DNA of 64,000 nt from Bifidobacterium pseudolongum subsp. globosum (lineage in GTDB: Bacteria; Actinomycetota; Actinomycetes; Actinomycetales; Bifidobacteriaceae): positions 37,658 to 101,657 of the forward strand of contig NZ_JGZG01000006.1 of NCBI RefSeq assembly GCF_000741295.1. The letters run 5' to 3'. A program made the translations under genes and the position numbers. Below are positions 26,906 to 33,217 of this stretch, piece by piece (the stretch's first letter is position 1; every line of letters starts with the position of its first letter). A model generated the notes under the pieces. It was not told the origin of the DNA, searched no databases, and saw nothing but the letters and a program-made list of their open reading frames with translations.

Positions 26906-27880
26906 TCACTGGAGGAATTTCAAATGGAGCCGTGCCACGGTTCCATGGCTCACTTCCCAGCCGTTAATTTCCACGGCTTGGCCATCCCAGTCTTTGAGGT
27001 TTTGGAATTCCTCCGTGTCCTTGTTGAACTTGGCGATGATGTAGTTTTCATCGGTGATGATCGCGCATCCGCTTTCCCAGGCTCTGATTAGCGCTGTGGT
27101 GCGTATGGTTCTTCCATCGATTTTCGGATACGCGGCCATGGTCTTTTTGAACGCGCGGGTGGATGCGAATCGAAGGGCCATGCTTGATATTCGATCGTGT
27201 GGTTTGTCGCGCTCTTTCACATAGGTTCGTACGTGTGGGATGTCTTCGTGTGGAGCGGGCTTTTTCTTCTTGATCTCGCTGATGACCGGGGGACAACGGC
27301 GTGAAGTTGGTATTCAGCGTCGTATGTCATGCATTTGAAGCATTTTGCCGTGGCTTTTGCGTCCTGTGCTGAATCATGGGCTTCGAAATCGACGCCATAA
27401 TGGGCTGCGCAACCTTGCAAGGGTTGCCACTTATATTCATTCCCATAGGATTGCCTGACCATGGCGGCATAGTCAAGCATTACATCGATGCATGGGGTTT
27501 GTGGAGCCACGTCCCTGATGGAGTAGCCCGACTGTCTGAGCATCCTGTCATCGAATTCGATGTTGTAAGCGATGTTGAGTGATGCGGAGGAGAATATCTT
27601 GTCTAACTTTGTTTTGATCTGTTTAAGTATCGGCGCGTGTTCGACGTCACGTGGTGATATCCCATGGATTGCATATGCACCTTCCCAGCTTGTCTTGCGT
27701 GTGGGGTGGATGTACTCATTGAGGAGCGGACGCCTGGCGCCATCCACTGCAGAAACCTGCAGGACCTCATCATCATTGTCGAGGCCGGTGGTTTCGGTGT
27801 CGAATACGACTATGCGTTCATCGGGGAGGCCATGGGCAAGATATTCCGCAGTGTTCCGGGTTGCGTGGGAACGCGTTTGT
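26906..27880 (-). pseudogene. DEDDh 3'-5' exonuclease, frameshifted and lacking a start
   Basis: The N-terminal part reads IVVFDTETTGLDNDD (ExoI), YNIEFDDRML (ExoII) and HDSAQDAKATAKCF (ExoIII, DEDDh His), so it is a DnaQ-like exonuclease domain. That frame stops at 27217. A second frame, open from about 27290 to 26906, continues naturally (PVISEIKKKKPAPHEDIPHV, ending VARLHLKFLQ); the two join if one base is added in the five-base G run at 27288-27292. No ATG, GTG or TTG lies in frame between the ExoI motif and the CRISPR-like repeat at 27881. An ATG at 27996 exists, but reaching it requires translating that repeat and the start of the opposite gene. Probably inactive unless frameshifting occurs. 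Confidence 0.65.
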
Positions 27881-27908
27881 GTTTGCCCCGCATGCGCGGG
27901 GATGATTC
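27881..27908 (+). repeat. orphan repeat resembling a type I-E CRISPR repeat
   Basis: A 28-bp unit with the core CCCCGCATGCGCGGGG (a CCCCGC/GCGGGG hairpin) flanked by GTTTG and ATGATTC. This is the known architecture of type I-E (E. coli-type) repeats, which also occur in bifidobacteria. No second full unit at the expected 61-bp spacing and no cas gene are present in the window, so this is a relic, not an array. Confidence 0.65.
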
Positions 27909-27939
27909 GTATGCATGTTGATGAACGGAGGTGATTGAC

Positions 27940-28236
27940 ATGTGTGTCGCGGAAAAAATGACGTTTGAGGACCTTGTCGATTGGTATGTCAGACAACTCG
28001 TTCTTTATGGGGATGCGGAAAACGCGGAGATCATCAGGAATGCTTTTGCATGCGGTGAGCCGACAGTCGCCTTGGATATGGCCGTAATCCGGTCAAAACA
28101 GTTGAACATCATTCCCGAACGTCATATCATCAAGCGATCATGCGAATTATTGGATCCCGATGATGATGGCATGGAAATTTGCAAGCGCTTTCTTACCTCG
28201 AACGATTTGCCCCGCATGCGAGAGGACAACTGTTGA
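27940..28236 (+). CDS. small immunity-like protein, paralogue A
   Basis: A 98-residue acidic protein; GGAGGTG six bases before ATG 27940 fixes the start (the GTG at 27931 lies inside that ribosome site). It shares a helical pattern with four neighbours: a FEDLVDWYVRQL-type first helix, then FACGEPTVALDMAVI, then an IPERHII helix and a closing EICKRFL. The GEP-xx-AL signature resembles small immunity proteins such as the MafI type; this is an inference without a search. It is closest to the paralogue at 30148. Its last 12 residues (DLPRMREDNC) are encoded by the CRISPR-like partial repeat and are not shared with relatives. Confidence 0.75.
   Translation: MCVAEKMTFEDLVDWYVRQLVLYGDAENAEIIRNAFACGEPTVALDMAVIRSKQLNIIPERHIIKRSCELLDPDDDGMEICKRFLTSNDLPRMREDNC
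28206..28220 (+). repeat. partial second copy of the CRISPR-like repeat
   Basis: TTTGCCCCGCATGCG is identical to the first 15 bases after the leading G of the repeat at 27881. It lies 325 bp downstream, at the 3' end of a small gene, where the sequence then diverges (AGAGGACAAC). Probably a relic of the same repeat; chance cannot be fully excluded. Confidence 0.45.
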
Positions 28237-28311
28237 CGGGAGCGATATCATTATCGCATTCGGGAAAAGAAACACGCTGCTAGCATCTATCCATGGAACG
28301 AGGGGATTATC

Positions 28312-28599
28312 ATGCACAGAGGGACAACGCCCGATGACCTGTTGCTGAATAAGTTCGTGAAAATCCTTGAAGATCACAAACGGTACAAGGAAGCAGAACT
28401 GTTGGATGCCACGGCTATCGCCGGTGAGTTCGCCGCGGGATTCGACTTTGCGATGTTGGCATGCAAAGCTTCTGGCATAGTGCCTCCCACTCATTTGATC
28501 CATGAGATTATGAGCTCACCATGGTTTGAAAAGGATTCGTACGCCGATGATATTTGCCGAGAGTTCTTGAAGAGGGGCGGATCCTCCGTTACGCCGTGA
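28312..28599 (+). CDS. small immunity-like protein, paralogue B
   Basis: A 95-residue protein starting behind GAGGGGATTATC. It belongs to the same local family, in the subgroup sharing AGE-x3-GFD-x-AML-x-CK, then LIHEIMSSPW and EKDSYADDIC before the last helix. It is most like the protein at 29082. No signal peptide or membrane segment; predicted cytoplasmic and all-helical. It has its own ribosome site and a 75-bp leader, so it is probably separately transcribed. The cognate toxin, if any, is not in the window. Confidence 0.75.
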   Translation: MHRGTTPDDLLLNKFVKILEDHKRYKEAELLDATAIAGEFAAGFDFAMLACKASGIVPPTHLIHEIMSSPWFEKDSYADDICREFLKRGGSSVTP

Positions 28600-28625
28600 C
28601 ATGGGCCTGATTCAGCATATCCTCG

Positions 28626-29033
28626 TCATGGGGGATAGGCGGCCGCATCGAGCATGTGACGTGCGATTACATCGGCGTCACAGCCTTCCTCACACCACGG
28701 GGATGCGAGGGTGGCGCGCAATATCTGCCGGTCCGGTTTCAAACCTTGGTCTTCACAGGCTGCCAGAGCAATGATTAGTCCGGCTGTGTATTCCCCGGCA
28801 TGGCATGCATCGAGCAGTTCGTCCGACCACTTGCCCCCGCCCTCCACGGTGAGGAGTTTGAGATAGTATTCCAGTAAATCATCGATGGTGATGTTCCATG
28901 CCTGCTCGTCATCTGGCAGTGGGTGTACACCGGTTTTCTCATGGATGCGCTTGAGTTTTTCCGGATTTGTGACCGGTGTGAGCTGGCCGGGTTTAAACGT
29001 GTATCGGCTTGATCGTTCCTCGCTGATCGACAT
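28626..29033 (-). CDS. two-module small protein, paralogue C (fusion)
   Basis: A 135-residue protein made of two parts. Residues 1-46 (YTFKPGQLTPVTNPEKLKRI and TGVHPLPDDEQAW) match the separate 77-residue protein at 29813-30046. Residues 50-135 match the B/D family (TIDDLLEYYLKLL, DACHAGEYTAGLIIALAACE, LASPWCEEGCDADVI). AGGATG precedes the ATG. It is convergent with B and divergent from D. The fusion indicates the two modules work together or are exchanged between immunity-like genes. Confidence 0.75.
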   Translation of the reverse strand: MSISEERSSRYTFKPGQLTPVTNPEKLKRIHEKTGVHPLPDDEQAWNITIDDLLEYYLKLLTVEGGGKWSDELLDACHAGEYTAGLIIALAACEDQGLKPDRQILRATLASPWCEEGCDADVIARHMLDAAAYPP

Positions 29034-29081
29034 AAGGTCATCCTATCAATCTGGAGTAATCCGCCGTCGTACAATCGAGCA

Positions 29082-29369
29082 ATGAGTAGTCAACCAAATT
29101 CGACTGATCTGCTTCTGCAGGATCTCATCCGGGTCCTCTTGGATGGGAAGGCCCATGCAGATGCTGACATGCTGCGAAGTGCAGCTGATGCCGGTGAATA
29201 TGCTGGTGGTTTCGACTACGCGATGCTAGCGTTCAAGGATCGTGGTCTGATTCCAGACGCAGGGTTGATTCACGCCGTGCTGGATTCGCCGTGGTGTGAG
29301 GAAGACTCCTATGCCGATGTGATTGGTCATGAACTACTCGCAAAAGCGGAGACGTCCGTTGCGTCGTGA
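29082..29369 (+). CDS. small immunity-like protein, paralogue D
   Basis: A 95-residue protein, the closest relative of B: ADAGEYAGGFDYAMLAFKD, LIPDAGLIHAVLDSPW, CEEDSYADVIGHELL. The ribosome site is weak (GAGCA). It is transcribed divergently from C with a 48-bp gap, so the two share a promoter region. Cytoplasmic, helical, function inferred only from the family pattern. Confidence 0.73.
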   Translation: MSSQPNSTDLLLQDLIRVLLDGKAHADADMLRSAADAGEYAGGFDYAMLAFKDRGLIPDAGLIHAVLDSPWCEEDSYADVIGHELLAKAETSVAS

Positions 29370-29812
29370 TGCGTCCAGCTATCAACTTTAGGAATCCGGC
29401 ATATAGTCAAAATGTGTTGATTATGTTGCGTGTTTGGTGTTGCGCCAGTAAGTGTGTCGGGGTGTTATTTAGGTTCCCAGTCCATAGCCGCGTTTCGCGC
29501 TGCTGCATGACGAATCCCTGAGTGCTCCTGACGAAAGTCATGTCCGGAGCCGCTGAGCATGACGACTGTCTGTAATTGTCCAAAATCACGTGGCCACAGT
29601 GATATTTGAGACAGATGCGACCCGTAACTGTCCGAAATAACGTGGCAGCATCGATATTTGCGACATTTGGGCATGGCAACTGTCCGAAATCCCTTGTGAA
29701 CGCCACCTGCGCACTTATTACTGTCCACGCAACACCTGCTAGCGCTAAATCAGCGCAAACCGATCAATAGGCCTATAGCCGGCTTTTCAGGGCGCAGTAC
29801 GAGTGTCGATGT
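29370..29812. other. 443-bp gap with 52-bp tandem repeats; no gene seen
   Basis: No convincing coding region. AT-richer than the genome. A minus-strand fragment ending near 29467 reads as a possible protein tail (AARNAAMDWEPK), perhaps the remnant of a lost gene. The middle is occupied by the tandem repeat described separately. Confidence 0.6.
29573..29691. repeat. 52-bp imperfect tandem repeat, 2.3 copies
   Basis: Units start at 29573, 29625 and 29677, exactly 52 bp apart. Each begins with TAACTGTCCGAAATAACGTG or a close variant and has GATATTTGNGACA in the middle; the third copy breaks off after 15 bases. Copies differ at about a quarter of positions, so the duplication is old. No frame is shared across it, so it is not a protein repeat. 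Confidence 0.75.
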
Positions 29813-30046
29813 TCAGATTTTCCCCGGTGCCTTGAGTCTGTGATATTCGGCTCTCAACTCGTCGGTCGACACAAAGTCGCCGTCAGCCCATCGACGGCAG
29901 CCCTCCTCGCTGATCCAAACCTGTTCTTGGGGTGGCAATGGATATACTCCGGTCTTGTTGTATATCAAATCGAGTTCGTCTGGGTCCGTAATTGCCCGCC
30001 CCTCTTCAGGCATGAACGTGAATCGATCCTCGCGCATTGTGTCCAT
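29813..30046 (-). CDS. small protein matching the N-terminal module of paralogue C
   Basis: A 77-residue protein. FTFMPEEGRAITDPDELDLI and YNKTGVYPLPPQEQVW align with the first 46 residues of the protein at 28626-29033; the C-terminal part (RRWADGDFVSTDELRAEYHR) is different and short. Start at ATG 30046, or 30037 as the alternative; the ribosome site is poor. The family is not recognised. Because the same module is seen free and fused, it is likely an independent folding unit. Confidence 0.65.
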   Translation of the reverse strand: MDTMREDRFTFMPEEGRAITDPDELDLIYNKTGVYPLPPQEQVWISEEGCRRWADGDFVSTDELRAEYHRLKAPGKI

Positions 30047-30147
30047 GTGTTTATTCTATTCTCAGTACGACCACGCATGATTGATTGTTGGTCCATCAAT
30101 AGATTTCCGTGACATGTTTCTGAATGCGTATCTAGTGAGGAGGCTCG

Positions 30148-30435
30148 ATGACAAACTATTATCATGATTCCACCTCATCGTTAGCGGAGCTCGTGAGGGA
30201 ATATGCGCGTCGTATAGACCGCATCAATCATGAACATGCAGTTGATGTATTGCAGGATTTGGATTCAGGCGAGCCGATGATTGCATTGGGTACCGGCATC
30301 TTTTATGCGAGGGAAGATGGCATTGACGTGCCGCCTGATATGCTCGCTCAGACCGGTAGAGAACTTGATCCAGAAGACGGCTATGCGCTTGAGACATACC
30401 GCGATCTCATGAAGAAAAGCCGTGCCATAGCATGA
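30148..30435 (+). CDS. small immunity-like protein, paralogue E
   Basis: A 95-residue protein behind a strong GAGGAGG site. It pairs with paralogue A: SSLAELVREYARRIDRI, then LDSGEPMIALGTGIFYA, a VPPDML helix, ELDPEDGY, and a closing helix ETYRDLMKKS. The GEP-x2-AL motif is the most immunity-like feature of the set. Acidic, cytoplasmic, helical. It stands alone between two non-coding stretches. Confidence 0.75.
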   Translation: MTNYYHDSTSSLAELVREYARRIDRINHEHAVDVLQDLDSGEPMIALGTGIFYAREDGIDVPPDMLAQTGRELDPEDGYALETYRDLMKKSRAIA

Positions 30436-30688
30436 CATGGGACTAACGGATTGGATTGGTTGATTCGAAAACCATATGATTAACGGTTGCGCTCTTTTGC
30501 TGGTTTAGGTCCCATTGATTGAGGTAGAGTCGTATTGAGCGGTTTCCTCCGAACCCGTTATTGGCTCTTGGGAACCGCTTCTTTCGCCGCTTTTCGCGTA
30601 ATGCCATAATTGGCTGGTCCGGGTCAAAATGCACCTACCACTCTTATCGTCTGTTACCGCCTTCTGGGATGGCAGCAGTTTCTGTTTT

Positions 30689-30722
30689 GCTACGGGTAGT
30701 GTTCTTTCTGCTACGGGTAGTG
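30689..30722 (+). repeat. 21-bp repeat, forward arm (2 units)
   Basis: GCTACGGGTAGTG begins at 30689 and again at 30710, exactly 21 bp apart. The unit contains the near-palindrome CTACGGGTAG. A degenerate unit may precede it at about 30668. Inverted copies lie 70 bp downstream. Confidence 0.85.
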
Positions 30723-30792
30723 CTTTTCTGGCGCACTCGTCACTATGATCCGCCATATTTCAACGATTGTAGGTGGAGGTTACGCGAGGAAC

Positions 30793-30848
30793 CACTACCC
30801 GTAGCGGGAGGAGCACTACCCGTAGCGAAGAAGGTACTACCCGTAGCG
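30793..30848 (-). repeat. 21-bp repeat, inverted arm (3 units)
   Basis: CACTACCCGTAGCG at 30793 and 30814, and TACTACCCGTAGCG at 30835, keep the same 21-bp period in the opposite orientation to the arm at 30689. Read in one frame on either strand the unit encodes LPVA plus three variable residues, so it might descend from a heptapeptide-repeat gene. As DNA it could form a large cruciform or an iteron-like protein binding array. Confidence 0.85.
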
Positions 30849-31198
30849 GTGGCAGGACCACGGCCATGTCGAATTCGCTGTTTATGTCACCCGCACGGCT
30901 GTTGGTGTCGATGGTCAGACATCGACAGCCATGCGGGACGCGATTATTGGACTCCCGTGACTGACCTCAGCCATCAACTACCATCTCCGGCGACTCCTAC
31001 GGGTTTTCATGGGTGAGCTCAGACGCCAACAGCCATCACTGAACTTCGTGACGGGGCAGATTGCACGACAACGCTCTAGAGAGGGCAATCGAGTAACCGA
31101 ACATGCATATTGGCGCATAGCCTCAAGCGTGGAAGTGACACTGCAGCAATCCGCGCCTGCCGCCTAGATGTTAGCACCTGCGCGCAGCCCCCACAAAT

Positions 31199-31723
31199 CT
31201 ACACCCCTTCCGCAATCTGCCGTGCAAGCCGCTCGAGCCGCGGTTCGCGTGCATCGCCGCGCAGCTCGCATTCCCACACGTCGATCACGCGCCACCCCAT
31301 CTGCCGCAGCTGTTCGTGCTGCCGGCGGTCGCGGTCTCGGTTGCGCGTGAGCTTCGCCGTCCAGAACTCCACATTCGACTTCGGCATGTGGAACGATTCG
31401 CACCCCTCGTGCATGTGCCAGAAACAGCCGTTCACAAACACGATCGTGCGGTACTTGGGCAGCACGATGTCGGGGTGCCCGGGGTACCGTTTGTCGTTTT
31501 TGCGGAATCTGAACCCGCGCGCGAACAGATAGGAGCGCACCGTCTTCTCGATCGACGTGTCTTTGCCGCGGATGCGCGACATGGTGTAGCTGCGCGTGCC
31601 GCGCGCGTACGGGGACTCTGGGTGTGAGGGGGATTGTGCCACGCCCACCAGTATCGCCCGGGCAGCGGATCGCCCGTGCACACCCCGCGCATACCATTGC
31701 GCGCCCTTCCGCGCTTTGCTCAC
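31199..31723 (-). CDS. vsr: very short patch repair (Vsr) endonuclease
   Basis: A 174-residue protein whose C-terminal 135 residues are a Vsr endonuclease: RSYTMSRIRGKDTSIE, then HPDIVLPKYRTIVFVNGCFW, then HMHEGCESFHMPKSN and W-x2-K-x3-NRDRD, ending in a GWRVIDVWECEL block. The catalytic Asp (PDIV), the metal/zinc Cys-His residues and the DNA-contacting segments are all present. Vsr nicks T:G mismatches made by deamination at 5-methylcytosine sites. The usual partner, a cytosine C5 methyltransferase, is not in the window. The start is uncertain: GTG 31723 is used, but only the part from about 31625 onward is conserved. Confidence 0.88.
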   Translation of the reverse strand: MSKARKGAQWYARGVHGRSAARAILVGVAQSPSHPESPYARGTRSYTMSRIRGKDTSIEKTVRSYLFARGFRFRKNDKRYPGHPDIVLPKYRTIVFVNGCFWHMHEGCESFHMPKSNVEFWTAKLTRNRDRDRRQHEQLRQMGWRVIDVWECELRGDAREPRLERLARQIAEGV

Positions 31724-31838
31724 TTGTGGCTATTTCCCGGTGCGCCGCGAGCGCGGACGCACCATGATGGATACCAGTTCACAGCTCCGCGGACCGTGCA
31801 TGACCACCATGCCGCCGGCCGGGGCGCAAGGAGGAAAC

Positions 31839-32405
31839 ATGGCAGACAAGCCGACTATTGCATTTGTTGAGACTTCGCTCACCGACGGTTCGTTCGAAGC
31901 GGACCTCGCGAAGGAGATCATGAACATTGTCGGTGACCGCGCTGAAGCGATCACCATTGGCTACGAGGACCTGCCGCTCGCCGGCGAAGCCCCGGAGTAT
32001 CCGCTTCCGGAAGCCGCGCTCGCCGTACGCGACAAGCTGGGCAATGCGGATGCCGTGTGGGTCGTCGTCTCCGAGTACAAGAAGGAGATCCCGGATTCGC
32101 TGCGCAACCTGTTCGACTGGCTGTCGCTGCCGTCCACGAAGGATGAAGAGGGCAAGAACGTCCTCGACCAGAAGCCGGTCGCGATTTCCGGTGTCGGCGG
32201 TTTCGAGGAGCTGCATCCGCGCATCATGGTCGGCGATCTGCTGGAGGACGCTGGCATGCGCCTCTTCCCGGTCGAGGTCGGCCTGTCCGTTCCGGACGAG
32301 GCTGTTCAGACCGGCGACTGGGCGATGACCGGTGCCGATCAAGAGGCGCTGCGCACGCAGGCTGATGACTTCCTGACCTTCGTTTCCGAAAACGAAGTCA
32401 AGTGA
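31839..32405 (+). CDS. NAD(P)H-dependent FMN reductase family protein
   Basis: A 188-residue flavodoxin-like reductase with AAGGAGG before ATG 31839. The first strand and phosphate loop are PTIAFVETSLTDGSFEADLA, the LPLAGE segment follows, then VWVVVSEYKKEIPDSLRNLF (the usual P-EY-x-G-IP-x2-LKN block with EY-KKEIP) and KPVAISGVGGFEE. Members reduce FMN, quinones or azo compounds using NAD(P)H. It stands alone, with a hairpin downstream. Confidence 0.85.
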   Translation: MADKPTIAFVETSLTDGSFEADLAKEIMNIVGDRAEAITIGYEDLPLAGEAPEYPLPEAALAVRDKLGNADAVWVVVSEYKKEIPDSLRNLFDWLSLPSTKDEEGKNVLDQKPVAISGVGGFEELHPRIMVGDLLEDAGMRLFPVEVGLSVPDEAVQTGDWAMTGADQEALRTQADDFLTFVSENEVK

Positions 32406-32452
32406 ATCCACTGATGTGACGGGTCGGCAGTAGCCGCTGGCCCATCATGTGC

Positions 32453-32489
32453 GCGATCCGCGACCTGCGTGCTGCAGGGCGCGGATCGC
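32453..32489 (+). terminator. stem-loop after the FMN reductase gene
   Basis: GCGATCCGCG at 32453-32462 pairs with CGCGGATCGC at 32480-32489, with an inner CCTGC/GCAGG stem. No long T-run follows. Confidence 0.55.
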
Positions 32490-32574
32490 TTGCATATGTG
32501 GAGGCGCTGGCGCGCGTGATTGTTGCACGCGGTTCACTGTCGGCATAGTCTAGTTGTATCTGCAACTGTTGTAT

Positions 32575-32598
32575 ACAGAACAATCTATAGTGTTCTGT
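32575..32598 (+). promoter_or_regulatory. palindromic operator upstream of the MarR gene
   Basis: ACAGAACA and TGTTCTGT form a perfect 8-bp inverted repeat separated by ATCTATAG, which itself contains a -10-like TATAG. A second inverted repeat, AGTTG-6 nt-CAACT, lies just upstream at 32552-32567. Its position 68 bp before the MarR start suggests autorepression of the regulator-exporter operon. Confidence 0.6.
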
Positions 32599-32665
32599 TG
32601 CAGTAGCGACGTTGTGGCATCGCAATATGCCCGCGTCGAAATATCACGGAAAGAGGAGAGCGCGC

Positions 32666-33217
32666 ATGGACCAGGTGCAAGGTGTGGATTCGCCGGGCAT
32701 GCTGCGCCCGAGCCTCGAAATCAAGGCGCTCCACAATCTCATCGGCCGGTATTGGAACGGCATTGTGCCCCCGGACTCCATGATGTCGGGCGCCAACATG
32801 CCCATCGTGCAGTATCTGCACGAACATCGCGATTCGGATGTGTTCCAATACGACATCGAACGGGCGTTTTCCATCACTCGCTCCACCGCGTCCCGCGTGC
32901 TCGGACTCATGGAAAAGAAGGGTCTGATCACGCGTTCCGCCGTCGATTGGGATGCGCGCGTGCGCAAGATCGAGCTCACGCCCACCGCGTCCGACCTTGT
33001 TGTGGAGATCATGCGCGCCGCGCACCAGTTGGAGACGACGCTGTTCACTGGATTCCCCCCGGACGAGCAGGAACGGTTCATGGACGACCTTGCCCGCATG
33101 CGTGCCAATTTGGTGGAGACCGGGCTTGTCGGCTCCGAGCGCACGGCGGATGAGCCGGCCACACGTACTAGGCAAGACACCACACACCAGCAGCAGAAAG
33201 GAGATGAGGCAGCATGA
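32666..33217 (+). CDS. MarR family transcriptional regulator
   Basis: A 183-residue winged-helix regulator; GAGGAG sets the start at 32666. The recognition helix region is FSITRSTASRVLGLMEKKGL, followed by a wing with WDARVRKIELT. The N-terminal and C-terminal helices provide dimerisation. Its stop overlaps the ATG of the exporter gene (ATGA), so the three genes are translationally coupled. Such regulators typically repress a drug exporter until a ligand binds. The tail is polar and Gln-rich. Confidence 0.88.
   Translation: MDQVQGVDSPGMLRPSLEIKALHNLIGRYWNGIVPPDSMMSGANMPIVQYLHEHRDSDVFQYDIERAFSITRSTASRVLGLMEKKGLITRSAVDWDARVRKIELTPTASDLVVEIMRAAHQLETTLFTGFPPDEQERFMDDLARMRANLVETGLVGSERTADEPATRTRQDTTHQQQKGDEAA

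Larger units (their letters stand above)
30436..31198. other. 763-bp stretch without a supportable gene
   Basis: Open frames exist on both strands here but none has a ribosome site or a natural composition; both translate the 21-bp repeats. The stretch contains those repeat arrays (30689-30722 and 30793-30848), a hairpin at 30906-30927 (TGTCGATG/CATCGACA) and otherwise unremarkable sequence up to the vsr-like gene's 3' end. Confidence 0.6.

Noticed and set aside
27881..27908. An actual CRISPR array
   Set aside because: Only one full repeat and one partial copy 325 bp away; no regular spacers and no cas genes in the window.
27909..27996. Upstream extension of the exonuclease to an ATG at 27996
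   Set aside because: It would translate a CRISPR-like repeat and overlap antisense the well-supported start of a small gene at 27940.
29407..29728. Small minus-strand open frames in the 52-bp repeat region
   Set aside because: They translate the repeat in different frames per copy and lack ribosome sites, so no protein is supported.
30505..31016. Possible small proteins with LPVA heptapeptide repeats on either strand
   Set aside because: Both strands are open only because the 21-bp repeat unit has no stops; no ribosome sites, and the flanks lack coding character.
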